Source of the DNA: Wyeomyia smithii
Taxonomy: Eukaryota; Arthropoda; Insecta; Diptera; Culicidae
Direction: 5' to 3'
DNA length: 64,000 bases
NCBI RefSeq assembly: GCF_029784165.1
Contig: NC_073695.1
Coordinates: 104,526,255 to 104,590,254 of the forward strand
Part shown: positions 34,082 through 44,430 of the stretch, in pieces
Numbering within the stretch: the stretch's first letter is position 1
Layout: every line of letters starts with the position of its first letter
The notes under the pieces: model-generated
Told to the model about the DNA's origin: nothing
Databases searched by the model: none
Seen by the model: the letters and a program-made list of their open reading frames with translations, nothing else
Translations under genes and position numbers: made by a program

Positions 34082-35366
34082 ATGGACCAACTGATGGTAG
34101 CCAACATTAATGAAAAAAGTAGTAATTTGCAAAAAGAAGGTATTTTGGATCCTGTTGCACAGGAATATTTTAACGAGGATTTAGCAGAAATTTGCGAAGA
34201 TATTGACAGGCGGAGATGTACCGATGAGCCCAGCAATATAGAAATAGCCGATTGGAGGACCGCATGCAATCACATAAGAGACAACAGTGCTTGTGTGGCT
34301 AAGCGAGTATATTACGATGTCAGAGGGCACTTAATGTTAACCCTACTGGCTAAGCAGAATGTCAAATTAACGTTGAACCTGATCTTAGATACAGGTGCAT
34401 GTGCGAATATAATTAATGCACGCATTGTGAATCTTTTGAATGTACCGGTAAATACACAGGATGTAACCACTTTTGGAGGTATCGGCCAAGACATTGTGCG
34501 AACCTCAGGTACAATTATGTTGGATTTAATAGTCGGAGACTTTTTGATCCCGACGCAATTTCATATATTAGAAAATTTGCCAAGCGACGGATTAATCGGA
34601 GCAGAATTCTTAAAGAAGCATACGCTTCAAATAGGAAATAATTTTGATTACATAGTGTTCAAAAAACACGGAAACAGAAGTCCGGACGACTTGAGTCCGT
34701 GGAGTATGCCCAAAGACGAAGTCCTTAGTCGACATGTTTATGTGGCAGCCAGAAATAGAGTTATGGTGCAGAACGAGTTGCGAGATACTAGCAACACAGC
34801 CCGAGGCTGACGTAGACAAAAACGAAATAAATAGAGAGCACCAAACATATCGGAATGAAGAGCCGAAAAACAATTTTCTTGACTCGAATATTCTTCTAAT
34901 GCCCGAGTTGGACCTAGACTCGAGGCTTGACTATGACCTGTTGGAGCACAAGCTGACACCAGAGTCAAAAGGTATTGCAAGAATTGAAAAACTACGGCAA
35001 GTGTTAAATTTGGCGCACTTGCCTGAGAGGGAATTCAAGACAGTAAAGAATATAGTTGAAAGCTATGCAGATATTTTCTTTTTCGAAGGCGACAGGTTAA
35101 CCACTACTGACGCCGCCGTACACACGATAGAAACTTCATCGGAGGTGCCTATCAATAAGCGGCAATATAGATTTCCGGAGGCCACGAAACTGCACATTAA
35201 TAAGGAAATCGGTGAAATGAGGGCGCAGGGTATTATTAGACCCAGCACAGTCCCTGGAATGCACCGGTGTTATGTGTACCAAAGAAACCGGATACTGACG
35301 GTAATAAAAGATACAGAATTGTGGTGGACTTTAGATCATTGAACGAAGTTACCGAGCCGTTTGTAA
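34082..35366 (+). pseudogene. Protease and N-terminal reverse transcriptase of gypsy
   Basis: 34082-34810 encodes an aspartic protease with the active-site motif LDTGACANII and the downstream DGLIGAEFLKKH flap-side block. A frame change leads into 34734-35342, which carries the protease-RT linker and the start of the reverse transcriptase (RQYRFPEATKLHINKEI, then GIIRPSTVP). A second frameshift near 35255 moves the RT (VPKKPDTDGNKRYRIVVDFR) to another frame. At 35366 the coding sequence is cut by the nested non-LTR element and resumes at 41269. Confidence 0.85.
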
Positions 35367-35771
35367 ACCCAATACCTCTTTTTTTTTCATCTATAGTTTA
35401 TTTGACACGGCACAAATACAATTCAATGTTTAACGGCGCCAATTATATCTGATAGCTTACTTTCTAAAGTATCTTTATAACTAAAAGCAAATTTTTTATC
35501 CTCGCTGCCGACTACGAGCTGAAACTAAATCTAACTTAAAGCTAGAATATTTTGCATTAAAAGCACAGGTTTGCTGTTTGATGATTTTCATTGCCATAGG
35601 TAAGCAGCATATTAAATTTGTTCCGCTGCTGGGCCAAGATATTACGGACTGGCATATTGGGTTGTTTCCATCGGGCCTTGAGAGTATCGTGCGGGTCTGA
35701 TTGCTGTTTCCGGATCCGGGGTCTCAACGTGTTCTTGTCGTTTGGTTGGATGTAGGCGGAAGGGGATAGGA

Positions 35772-38700
35772 CTAAACTGGGGCGTGGATGGATTTCAGGA
35801 AAACGTATATAAGGGACATGTAGGATAGGTCACGGCTCGCCAAGACATCACGAACAGGAACAGCCGGCTGCCTACCTTCGGCCTGCAGGGAAGCTATTAA
35901 TCTAGACCTGGCGTCACGGTGTACAGGGCATGACCAAACAACGTGCTCTATGTCGTGATAACCTTCACCACAGGCACAGATACCACTTTCCCCGAGCCCA
36001 ACACGACGGAGATGCGCGTCAAATCTATAGTGATTGGACATAAGCCGGGACATCACGCAAATGAAATCCCGACCTACATCCAACCCCTTGAACCACGGGT
36101 TCGTCGACACCTTGGGGATTATGGAATGTAACCACCTTCCCAGTTCCCCCTTGGTCCAAGAATTTTGCCAACTGATGATCGTATTCTGACGTACAAATGC
36201 GAAAAATTCATTAAAGGCAATTGGTCTTTCATAAATATCACCGTTTGTTGCGCCCACCTTAGCCAAAGAGTCCGCTTTCTCATTACCCGGTATCGAGCAG
36301 TGAGAAGGGACCCACGCTAAGGTAATCTGAGTAGATTTTTCGGATAAAGCACTCAGATGTTCCCGTATTTTCCCCAGGAAATACGGAGAGTGCTTAACAT
36401 CTTTCATCGATCGGAGAGCCTCAATGGAACTGAGACTGTCCGTAAAGATGAAATAATGGTCCGTGGGCATTTTTTCGATAATCCCTAGGGTGTACTGAAT
36501 TGCAGCTAATTCTGCGACGTAAACAGAAGCAGGATTATCGAGCTTATGGGAGACGGTTAAATTGTTATTGAAGATACCGAAGCCAGTGGACCCATCAAGA
36601 AGTGATCCGTCAGTGTAGTACATATTGTCGCAGTTGATGTTTCGATATTTATTGGAAAAATTTTTAGGGATCTGCTGCACGCGTAAATGATCCGGGATTC
36701 CACGAGTTTCTTCTATCATGGATGTATCGAAAAACACAGTAGAATCAGAAGTATTTGATAAGTCGACACGATTTGGAATATTTGAAGAAGGGTTAATATT
36801 CTGGGACATGTGATTGAAATACAATGTCATAAAACGGGTTTGAGAATTAAGTTCGATTAACCTTTCAAAATTTTCAATCACGGGACGGTTCAAGACCTCA
36901 CATTTGATTAGAATACGAGAAGACAGGCTCCAGAAGCGGTTTTTCAATGGTAGTACTCCAGCTAAGATCTCCAAACTCATCGTATGGGTCGATTGCATGC
37001 AACCCAAGGCGATACGCAAACAACGATATTGTATTCGCTCCAGTTTGATCAGATGTGTGTTTGCTGCGGAGCGGAAGCAGAAACACCCGTACTCAATAAC
37101 AGACAGTATCGTTGTTTGGTAAAGCCTTATAAGGTCTCCTGGGTGGGCTCCCCACCATTGTCCGGTTATTGTACGAAGAAAATTCACTCTTTGTTGACAT
37201 TTTTTCATCAGATACCTCACGTGACAACCCCAGGTGCCTTTAGAGTCGAACCAGACACCAAGATATTTGTGTACCAAAACCTGAGAAATCGTTTTACCCA
37301 TTAATTGTGTTTGAAGCTGAGCAAGTTCATGCTTCCTAGAAAAAACTACTATCTCAGTCTTCTCCGGAGAGAATTCGATACCTAGCTGTAAAGCCCAAGC
37401 AGACAAATTGTCCAAGGTATCTTGCAATGGTCCTTGCAAATCGGCAGCTTTGGCTCCTGTCACAGAGATTACACTGTCGTCTGCAAGTTGTCTTATCGTG
37501 CATGAATTTGCCAGACATTCGTCGATGTCATTTACATAAAAGTTGTAAAGAAGGGGGCTTAAACATGAGCCCTGGGGAAGACCCATGTAGCTAATGCGAA
37601 AAGTTGCCAAATCGCCGTGCGTAAAATGCATGTGCTTTTCGGACAACAAATTGTGCAAAAAATTGTTCAAAATTGGAGAAAATCCTTGTCGGTGAAGTTT
37701 ACCCGAAAGAATGTCAATAGAAACGGAATCAAAAGCCCCCTTTATGTCCAAGAACGCAGACGCCATTTGTTCTTTGCGAGCATACGCCAGCTGAATATCT
37801 GTTGAAAGCAACGCAAGACAATCATTCGTCCCTTTGGCGCGGCGGAAGCCAAATTGAGTATCTGATAGTAGACCATTTGATTCGACCCAATGGTCTAAAC
37901 GACGGAGTATCATTTTTTCCATCAATTTCCGGATACAGGATAGCATTGCAATCGGCCAATAAGAGTTGTGATCAGAAGCTGGTTTCCCTGGTTTTTGGAT
38001 GGCGATCACCTTCACTTGCCTCCAATCCTGCGGTAGAATGTTTTGCTCCAGGAACTTATTGAACAAGTTCAACAAGCGCCTCTTGGCATTGCCGGGTAGA
38101 TTCTTCAACAAGTTGAATTTGATTCTATCTAACCCAGGCGCGTTATTGTTACAGGACAGGAGGGCAACTGAAAATTCTGCCATCGTAAAAGGTGATTCTA
38201 TCGCATCGTGACCCGGAGACGTATCACGAACAAAGTTTTGCGCAGGAACAGAGTCCGGACATACTTTCCTGGCAAAATCAAATATCCACCGACTTGAAGA
38301 CTCCTCGCTTTCGTTGACCGTTACGCGATTCCGCATTCTTCGGGCTGTGTTCCAAAGAGTGCTCATCGATGTCTCCCTCGACGTCTCGTTCACGAACCGA
38401 CGCCAATATCCGCGTTTCTTAGCTTTAGCCAGGCTTTTAAGCTTGGTATTAAGCTCCGAATACCGTATATAGTCGTCGGGTATACCTCCCTTCTGGAAGG
38501 CCAAAAACGCGTCGGATCTTTGCGTGTAGACATCGGAGCACTCTTGGTCCCACCACGGAGTGGGAGGCCGTTCTTTGATCGTTACGCCGGGATATTTCTT
38601 CGTTTGGGCTTGCAACGCGGCGTCGAGAATCAAGCCCGCGAGGAGGTTGTATTCTTCAAGTGGTGGATGATGTTGAATCGACTCGACCGCTTTTGAAATC

Positions 38701-39479
38701 ATTTCCTCGTATAACTTCCAATCGACATTCCGTGTGAGGTCATACGGAATGTCAATTGGTCGCATGCGAGTTGACCCGTTTGTAATTGAAATAAGAATAG
38801 GCAGATGGTCGCTACCGTGAGGATCGAGGATTACCTTCCATGTGCAATCCAACCGTAGCGACGTCGAACATAAGGATAGATCCAAAGCGCTTGGGCGCGC
38901 TGGAGGTTTCGGGATACGTGTCATTTCACCGTTGTTTAAAATAGTCATGTCGAAGTCATCGCAAAGGTTATAGATTAAAGAGGAGCGGTTATCATTGTAA
39001 GGGGAACCCCAAGCCACACCATGAGAGTTGAAGTCTCCCAAAATCAAACGTGGCGAGGGAAGAAGTTCTATTAAATCAAAGAGCAGCCGTTGCCCAACCT
39101 GTGCTCTGGGAGGAATATATATTGAGGCAATACAAAGCTCTTTACCTTGTATTGTCATTTGACATGCGACAACTTCGATGCCTGGAATCGAGAGAAGGTT
39201 AATACGATAGAAAGAATAGCACTTTTTAATCCCTAAAAGTACTCCTCCATACGGGGTGTCTCGATCAAGGCGAATAATATTAAAATCATGGAAGTTGAGA
39301 TCAATATTTGAAGTAAGCCAAGTTTCACAAAGGGAAAATGCATCGCATTTGTTGTTATTTATCAAAACTTTAAACGAATCAATTTTTGGTAAAATACTTC
39401 TACAATTCCACTGTAAGACAGAGATAGAATCCTTCATATACGCGGTTGAATTAGGCATCGAAGGATACAATCGCTGCAA
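35772..39479 (-). CDS. ORF2p: endonuclease, reverse transcriptase, RNase H
   Basis: 1235 residues, uninterrupted. Endonuclease at about 20-230: LQWNCRSI (Asn25), SLCETW (Glu52), GDFNSHG (148-154) and SDHLPI (223-228). Reverse transcriptase at about 480-740: FLDIKGAFDSV, LPQGSCLSPLLYN and the catalytic LADD at 665-668. RNase H at about 955-1080: YYTDGSL (Asp957), AELAAIQ (Glu990), FTDSLSS (Asp1014) and WVPSHCSIPGNEKAD. A C-terminal CACGEGYHDIEHVVWSC zinc-knuckle-like motif follows. It nicks target DNA and copies the element RNA by target-primed reverse transcription. One oddity: the usual YRPI motif reads YWPI near residue 509, a single-base change that could impair activity. ORF1 lies upstream with a 34-nt gap. 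Confidence 0.93.
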   Translation of the reverse strand: MQRLYPSMPNSTAYMKDSISVLQWNCRSILPKIDSFKVLINNNKCDAFSLCETWLTSNIDLNFHDFNIIRLDRDTPYGGVLLGIKKCYSFYRINLLSIPGIEVVACQMTIQGKELCIASIYIPPRAQVGQRLLFDLIELLPSPRLILGDFNSHGVAWGSPYNDNRSSLIYNLCDDFDMTILNNGEMTRIPKPPARPSALDLSLCSTSLRLDCTWKVILDPHGSDHLPILISITNGSTRMRPIDIPYDLTRNVDWKLYEEMISKAVESIQHHPPLEEYNLLAGLILDAALQAQTKKYPGVTIKERPPTPWWDQECSDVYTQRSDAFLAFQKGGIPDDYIRYSELNTKLKSLAKAKKRGYWRRFVNETSRETSMSTLWNTARRMRNRVTVNESEESSSRWIFDFARKVCPDSVPAQNFVRDTSPGHDAIESPFTMAEFSVALLSCNNNAPGLDRIKFNLLKNLPGNAKRRLLNLFNKFLEQNILPQDWRQVKVIAIQKPGKPASDHNSYWPIAMLSCIRKLMEKMILRRLDHWVESNGLLSDTQFGFRRAKGTNDCLALLSTDIQLAYARKEQMASAFLDIKGAFDSVSIDILSGKLHRQGFSPILNNFLHNLLSEKHMHFTHGDLATFRISYMGLPQGSCLSPLLYNFYVNDIDECLANSCTIRQLADDSVISVTGAKAADLQGPLQDTLDNLSAWALQLGIEFSPEKTEIVVFSRKHELAQLQTQLMGKTISQVLVHKYLGVWFDSKGTWGCHVRYLMKKCQQRVNFLRTITGQWWGAHPGDLIRLYQTTILSVIEYGCFCFRSAANTHLIKLERIQYRCLRIALGCMQSTHTMSLEILAGVLPLKNRFWSLSSRILIKCEVLNRPVIENFERLIELNSQTRFMTLYFNHMSQNINPSSNIPNRVDLSNTSDSTVFFDTSMIEETRGIPDHLRVQQIPKNFSNKYRNINCDNMYYTDGSLLDGSTGFGIFNNNLTVSHKLDNPASVYVAELAAIQYTLGIIEKMPTDHYFIFTDSLSSIEALRSMKDVKHSPYFLGKIREHLSALSEKSTQITLAWVPSHCSIPGNEKADSLAKVGATNGDIYERPIAFNEFFAFVRQNTIISWQNSWTKGELGRWLHSIIPKVSTNPWFKGLDVGRDFICVMSRLMSNHYRFDAHLRRVGLGESGICACGEGYHDIEHVVWSCPVHRDARSRLIASLQAEGRQPAVPVRDVLASRDLSYMSLIYVFLKSIHAPV

Positions 39480-39513
39480 GGAGGGGCCATTGGGCAGTCA
39501 ACTGCTTCAAAAA

Positions 39514-40821
39514 TTATCTAACTGTTGGGAGGAATGCTGTAAGAAAAATTTTAATTGGATCGGGTACATTGAAACTTTCAAAAATCCAGTCCACAATGTC
39601 AGAAAATTTCACTAATCCAGAGTTTATTTCATCAACTGGATGTGCAAAAGGAACAACTGGGGTTTTAGATGTTCCTGGCAGTGCTGGGAACTTCTTCTGG
39701 GACTTTAAATTTGCAAGCCCAGGAGGAGTTTGCTTCGGTTTTTCCGCAGCACTGTTTGGTTTGTTCGTACTTTTCATTACACTTTGGGAAATCTTAGGAC
39801 CTTTACGGGGAAGTTTAGGAGAAGAAACATTTTTCCTCTTCCTAGACTCCCCAGGATTGGCATAAGATGTTCCCGCTGATGAATCGTCAGAATCGGTTTC
39901 ATCAGAGGACAACAGATCAAAGGGGTTCGATGTTATGGTAGAAGTGGTCACGGTCTTTTTCAGCATCTCAGCATAAGAACGCTTTGAACGCTCCTTAAGT
40001 GACCGCTTGATTTTATCTCTGCGCTGCATGTACACCGGGCATGTGGAGAGCTCATGCTGGTTTTCCCCACAGTGAATACATTTTTCAGCATTAACACTGC
40101 AAGAATCTCCCGCATGAGTCTCCCCACACTTGCTACATCGTGCCTTATTGCAGCAGTAGGCGGCTGTGTGGCCTAACTGCTTGCAATTGGTGCAATTCAT
40201 AACACGGGGTACATACAATCGCACAGGCAGACGAACCCGGTCGATCGAGACGTGGCTAGGGAGTGCAGATCCGGCAAACGTAACGCGAAACGAGTCTGAC
40301 GGAGTGTAAACTTTTTTACCGCCGACGAGAGACATGGACCGCAATTGCTTACAATCCAAAATCTTCGCCTGTGTTTCGGTATTTTTGAAGCAACCGGTTG
40401 CGCTTTTTAGGATACACTCGACAGACAGACTCGAATCGGTTATGACACCGTCGATCTCCACGTCTCGTGCGGGTATGTAAACGCGATACTCGCGTGTGAA
40501 GAGCTCAGAGCAAGCGATAGAATTGGCCTGTGCCAGATCACTGACCACGACACGGAGCTTGTTAGGTCGGACCTTGGAAATTTCGGTCACGGCCTTGTAC
40601 CCCTTCGTCAGGTCTTTAGAAATTTGCAGTATGTTTAATCGCTTTGAATTCACTCCTGCCTTTGGACGAAAATAAACAGTATAGCTGCCCTGTTGAGATC
40701 CGTCCGGGTAAAGCCTGGGGCGAGGGGGGACTGGAGAATGAACAGGGGAGGGGGTAACAGAAGGGTCAGGGTCAGGGGGGTTCGGGGATGGTGGCACGGG
40801 AGGCGAGGGATCTATATCCAT
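39514..40821 (-). CDS. ORF1p: zinc-knuckle nucleic-acid-binding protein
   Basis: 435 residues, uninterrupted. The first ~40 residues are strongly proline-rich. Three CCHC zinc knuckles follow near the middle: Cys210-Cys213-His218-Cys223, Cys229-Cys232-His236-Cys241 and Cys248-Cys251-His256-Cys261. The C-terminal part is Ser/Lys/Pro-rich. This gag-like layout is that of ORF1 in I and related non-LTR elements, where the protein binds element RNA and forms the ribonucleoprotein. The ATG at 40821 follows about 430 nt of 5' UTR. Confidence 0.9.
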   Translation of the reverse strand: MDIDPSPPVPPSPNPPDPDPSVTPSPVHSPVPPRPRLYPDGSQQGSYTVYFRPKAGVNSKRLNILQISKDLTKGYKAVTEISKVRPNKLRVVVSDLAQANSIACSELFTREYRVYIPARDVEIDGVITDSSLSVECILKSATGCFKNTETQAKILDCKQLRSMSLVGGKKVYTPSDSFRVTFAGSALPSHVSIDRVRLPVRLYVPRVMNCTNCKQLGHTAAYCCNKARCSKCGETHAGDSCSVNAEKCIHCGENQHELSTCPVYMQRRDKIKRSLKERSKRSYAEMLKKTVTTSTITSNPFDLLSSDETDSDDSSAGTSYANPGESRKRKNVSSPKLPRKGPKISQSVMKSTNKPNSAAEKPKQTPPGLANLKSQKKFPALPGTSKTPVVPFAHPVDEINSGLVKFSDIVDWIFESFNVPDPIKIFLTAFLPTVR

Positions 40822-41254
40822 CGCGCTAAATGTAGCGCACTAGCGCACTAGCGCCGACAAGAACACTTACCTATTTACTTCTTCCTTCCAGCAGTGGTTG
40901 TCCGATCGTTCGAAGCTGCACCCAAAGCAGCCAGCAGCACCAGTACAGCAGCACCAATACAGCCAGCAGCAGTGAGCCGGGTGTGAGATCACTCAGCACA
41001 CTCGACTGTCAACTGATGGCCTTGAATTAGAAAGATCTATTCACTGTGCACAGATCAAAACTGCAGCTGGTATTTTGCACCAATACAGCCAAAGTTGCGA
41101 GCCGGGTACAGAACGTAGCGACACAACTCACAATCTAGTTGGCATTTAGCGCGAATAATACACTCTTTTGTTTGGCTGTTCGTACACACGGACCGGATTG
41201 TAATAGAACGACCACTTTGCACGTCCGTTTCTGTCGAGTGTTCGACGCGGAATG
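40822..41254 (-). promoter_or_regulatory. 5' UTR / internal promoter region of the non-LTR element
   Basis: The untranslated start of the nested element. Non-LTR elements of this group usually carry an internal, TATA-less promoter here. Near-duplicate segments rich in CAGCAGC and CAATACAGC occur at about 40935-40975 and 41080-41095. No exact promoter element is claimed. Confidence 0.45.
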
Positions 41255-41268
41255 ACCCAATACCTCTT

Positions 41269-42657
41269 ATAAATGAGATATTGGATAATGTTGGAGGAGC
41301 AAAATATTTCTCCTCAATTGATTTAAAATCGGGTTTCTATCAAGTCCCGATCGACCGCCGAGATGCGGCTAAAACGGCGTTTTCCACTCCCAAAGGCCAC
41401 TTCGAATTTACACGAATGCCGATGGGGTTAAAGAACAGTCCCTCAACGTTCCAAAAACTTATGAATACTGTTCTTTTTGAGATAGGGGATGTGAAAGCAT
41501 TTGTCTACCTCGATGATATTATAGTTTTCGGTGACACTATCACCGACCATAATGATAGCTTGCGAAAAGTATTACAAGCCTTGCGTAAACCTAACTTAAA
41601 AATAGAACCGTCTAAGTGTCAGTTTTTGAAAAAGGAACTGGAGTATTTGGGTCATGTCGTTAATTAAGAAGGCATAAAACCCACCAATGCAAATATTAGG
41701 GCCATTCAGAGCCTTAAACCACCCACAAACGTGAAAGGTATAAGATCATTTTTGGGAACAGTAAATTTTTACGGGAAGTTTATCCCCAACATCGCGGAGA
41801 AGCGCAAGCCGCTGAATGATTTGTTGAAGAAAGACGCTAAATTTGTGTGGGGAAAAGAATGTCAGGAAGCGTTCGAATTCCTTAGAAACGCGCTGATTAC
41901 AGAGCCAGTTTTAGTCCGGCCAGATTATCAAGACACTTTTGTTATTACGACAGACGCTAGCAATTATGCTATTGGAGCCGTCCTGTCGAATGAAAAATCC
42001 ATGCACCAGCCGATCGCGTTCGCGAGTCGTGCACATGTAGGTGCAGAGACCAGATATCATATCATAGAAAAGGAACTATTGGCGATTGTATGGGCCATAG
42101 AATATTTCAAACATTACATTTTTGGTCAAAAGTTTATCGTTTACACGGACCACAGACCACTCATAGCGATTTGGAGGCTCAATGAGACATCTCCAACGCT
42201 GACAAGATTGAGACTAAAGTTGCAGGATTTGGAATGCAGCATCAGGTATAAACAAGGTAGCGAAAATATAGTCGCCGATTTTTTGTCACGTTTGTCAGAT
42301 GGGACGTGTCAGGGGCAAGAAAGTTCACCCCACAGGCAGATAGCCATGATTACGCGCCAGCAGAAACGCCTGCTAGAGCAGCAGAAGAACGCTTCGGATG
42401 ATTTGAACGGCACAATACAAGATTTGAGTGCCATAGACATTGCGGACATCGCTGAGGACGAGGATGAGCAACAACTCGTCAACATTTCATATGATGACTT
42501 TTCACAGGCATTATCAAATGACCTGATACCAAGTGAGACGGTGGAAGTCTCGAAGAGAATATTGGACGAGAGGAATATCGAAGCTCGTCTTGTCATTTTA
42601 AACAGTCGGACGCGTACAGAGAACTTCAGACACTGTATCAGCTGTCACAAGGACTGA
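41269..42657 (+). pseudogene. Gypsy reverse transcriptase core and RNase H
   Basis: Resumes the interrupted RT directly after the second copy of the target duplication. RT blocks: SSIDLKSGFYQVPI, FTRMPMGLKNSPSTFQ and the catalytic YLDD at about 41506-41517, then LGHVV. A TAA at 41665-41667 breaks the frame between RT and the connection domain. The same frame then continues with RSFLGTVNFYGKFI, RNase H (TTDASNYAIGAVLS, then EKELLAIVWAIEYF and YTDHRPL) and a spacer. A frameshift near 42610 ends the open stretch at 42657. Confidence 0.88.
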
Positions 42658-43986
42658 AAGATTACGTCGAGGATGGTGTACTCAAATTTAAAGACAAAAA
42701 AGTAGGCGGTTTCACAGTAGACGGCAGCGAAAATTCGTTAATCGATTGCCGGAATTTTTTTCACAATTTTTGGATAGCTTCAATAAGAGCCCCGCGGCAG
42801 TAAAGGCAGCCGGGGTCATTCACCTAATATCCTTCAGAAAAATCAAGCAGCAGGAGGTTCTGCAAATGATTCAGTTCCTAGCGGGTAAGCTAGAAAAACA
42901 ATTAATACTATATAATGCTAATAGCGAGCGTACAGTAATTGCGCCAGATCAAGTGGAAACAATTTTAAAGGAATTTCACGATGCACCCTTAGGAGGGCAC
43001 GTAGGAGCGCGACGAATGCGCCAGAGAATTGGCACACTTTTTACGTGGGCTACGATGAAACGGGATATCGAGAACTACGTTCGGCAGTGTGATTCCTGGC
43101 AAAAAAAAACAAAATTGGAAGATCAAACAAGATACCGATGCAGATCACCACAACCGCATCGGAGCCATTCGAGAAATTATACATGGATATAGTAGTGTTA
43201 CCCGAGTCCGATATGGGAAATCGTTATGGTCTAGTCATGCAGGATGACTTGACGAGATACCTAATTGTCGCTCCAATGGAGAATCAAGAAAGCCAGACGG
43301 TAGCCAAGACCTTCGTAGAAAATTATATTTGTAAATTCGGTGCCCCGTTGGAACTAGTCACAGACAACGGCGCAAATTTTGTGAGCTCACTGATGAAAGA
43401 GGTGTGCAAAATTTTGAAGATCAAGAAAATTACTACTAGCCCGTATCATCCACAAGCTAACTTGGTAGAGAGATCAAACCGCGAGTTAAAAACATATTTG
43501 AGACAATTTATTGGCGGAAAGCCGCACACATGGGACGAGTTGTTGCCGTTTTTCACGTTCGAATACAATACATTAGTAAACTCGTCCACAGGATATACGC
43601 CGTTCGAATTATTGTACGGACGGATAGCTCGAATCCCGACTTCAATCTATAAGCGGAACGGAGTGGAGAAGATGACATATGATGCATACACACATGAAAT
43701 GAAGAAAATATTTTACGATTTACATGCAAACGCACAAGCCAACCTGAAAAGGAGTAAAGAGAACCGCAAACAAATTTACGACAGATCATCTAATGATTAC
43801 AAACCCATGTGGGGTGAACAAGTATTAGTGAAGGCCGTAGCGACTGGTGCAGGCCAAAAGCTTCAGAACATATGGAGAGGACCATATGAAGTAGTGGACA
43901 TTCCAAGCGAAATGACCACAGTAATTAGAAACGGCAATCGTTTAGAAAAAGTTCATAATAACCGGCCTAAGCGTTATTATGACTGA
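42658..43986 (+). pseudogene. Gypsy integrase
   Basis: Two overlapping frames. 42746-43192 holds the zinc-binding N-terminal domain (HDAPLGGHVGARRM, and a Cys region CDSWQKK in which the usual second Cys of the CxxC pair is not seen). 43138-43986 holds the catalytic core, with the DDE residues in MDIVVLPE, VTDNGANF and ANLVERSNREL, and a C-terminal domain ending PKRYYD. It would insert the element cDNA. The frame change near 43130 and loss of a clean zinc motif indicate inactivity. Confidence 0.85.
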
Positions 43987-44110
43987 ATATATGAACTTAA
44001 ACTATGCTTTCAAGGCTAACGGACAGAATATATTTAATGAAATACGATATTGAGTTATAATAGCAAGCACCTAAAACTGTATGAAAAAGTAAGGTGGAAG
44101 TAAAATACAG

Positions 44111-44430
44111 GCGTGAAGAAATACGAAAAGTCGCCGAAAAATATGAATGATTTTATTGACGGGAGTCCATAAACAGAACCAAACGGAAAAAAGTTTACTG
44201 AAGTAAAGGCGTGAAGAAATACGAAAAGTCGCCGAAAAAGATGAATGATTTTATTGACGGGAATTAATAGGCAGAACCAATCGGAAGAAAGCATACTGAA
44301 GTAAAGGCGTGAAGAAATGGAATAAGTCGCCGAAAAAGATATACAGCCTTTGATGATATTAGTCAAATGGCATGACACAGTTGAAAAAATTCAAATACGA
44401 ATGAAGGCGTGAGGGACGAGGAACCCCGCC
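44111..44430 (+). repeat. ~98-bp tandem repeat in the gypsy 3' region
   Basis: GCGTGAAGAAATACGAAAAG begins units at 44111 and 44209, a diverged third at 44306, and a partial fourth (GCGTGAGGGACGAGG) at 44407. The first two units share most of their length, including GATGAATGATTTTATTGACG or close variants. Confidence 0.85.

Larger units (their letters stand above)
35381..41254 (-). mobile_element. Full-length I/LOA-type non-LTR retrotransposon
   Basis: A 5874-bp minus-strand insertion in the gypsy RT. It is bounded by a 14-bp target duplication ACCCAATACCTCTT (35367-35380 and 41255-41268). Its 3' end is at 35381, with a short poly(A) (T8 on the plus strand) and AATAAA a few bases upstream; its 5' end is at 41254. 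It has a ~430-bp 5' UTR, ORF1 (zinc-knuckle protein) and ORF2 (endonuclease, reverse transcriptase, RNase H), both open end to end. The RNase H domain and three zinc knuckles place it in the I/LOA/R1 group, most like the I clade. It is the best preserved element in the window. Confidence 0.9.
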
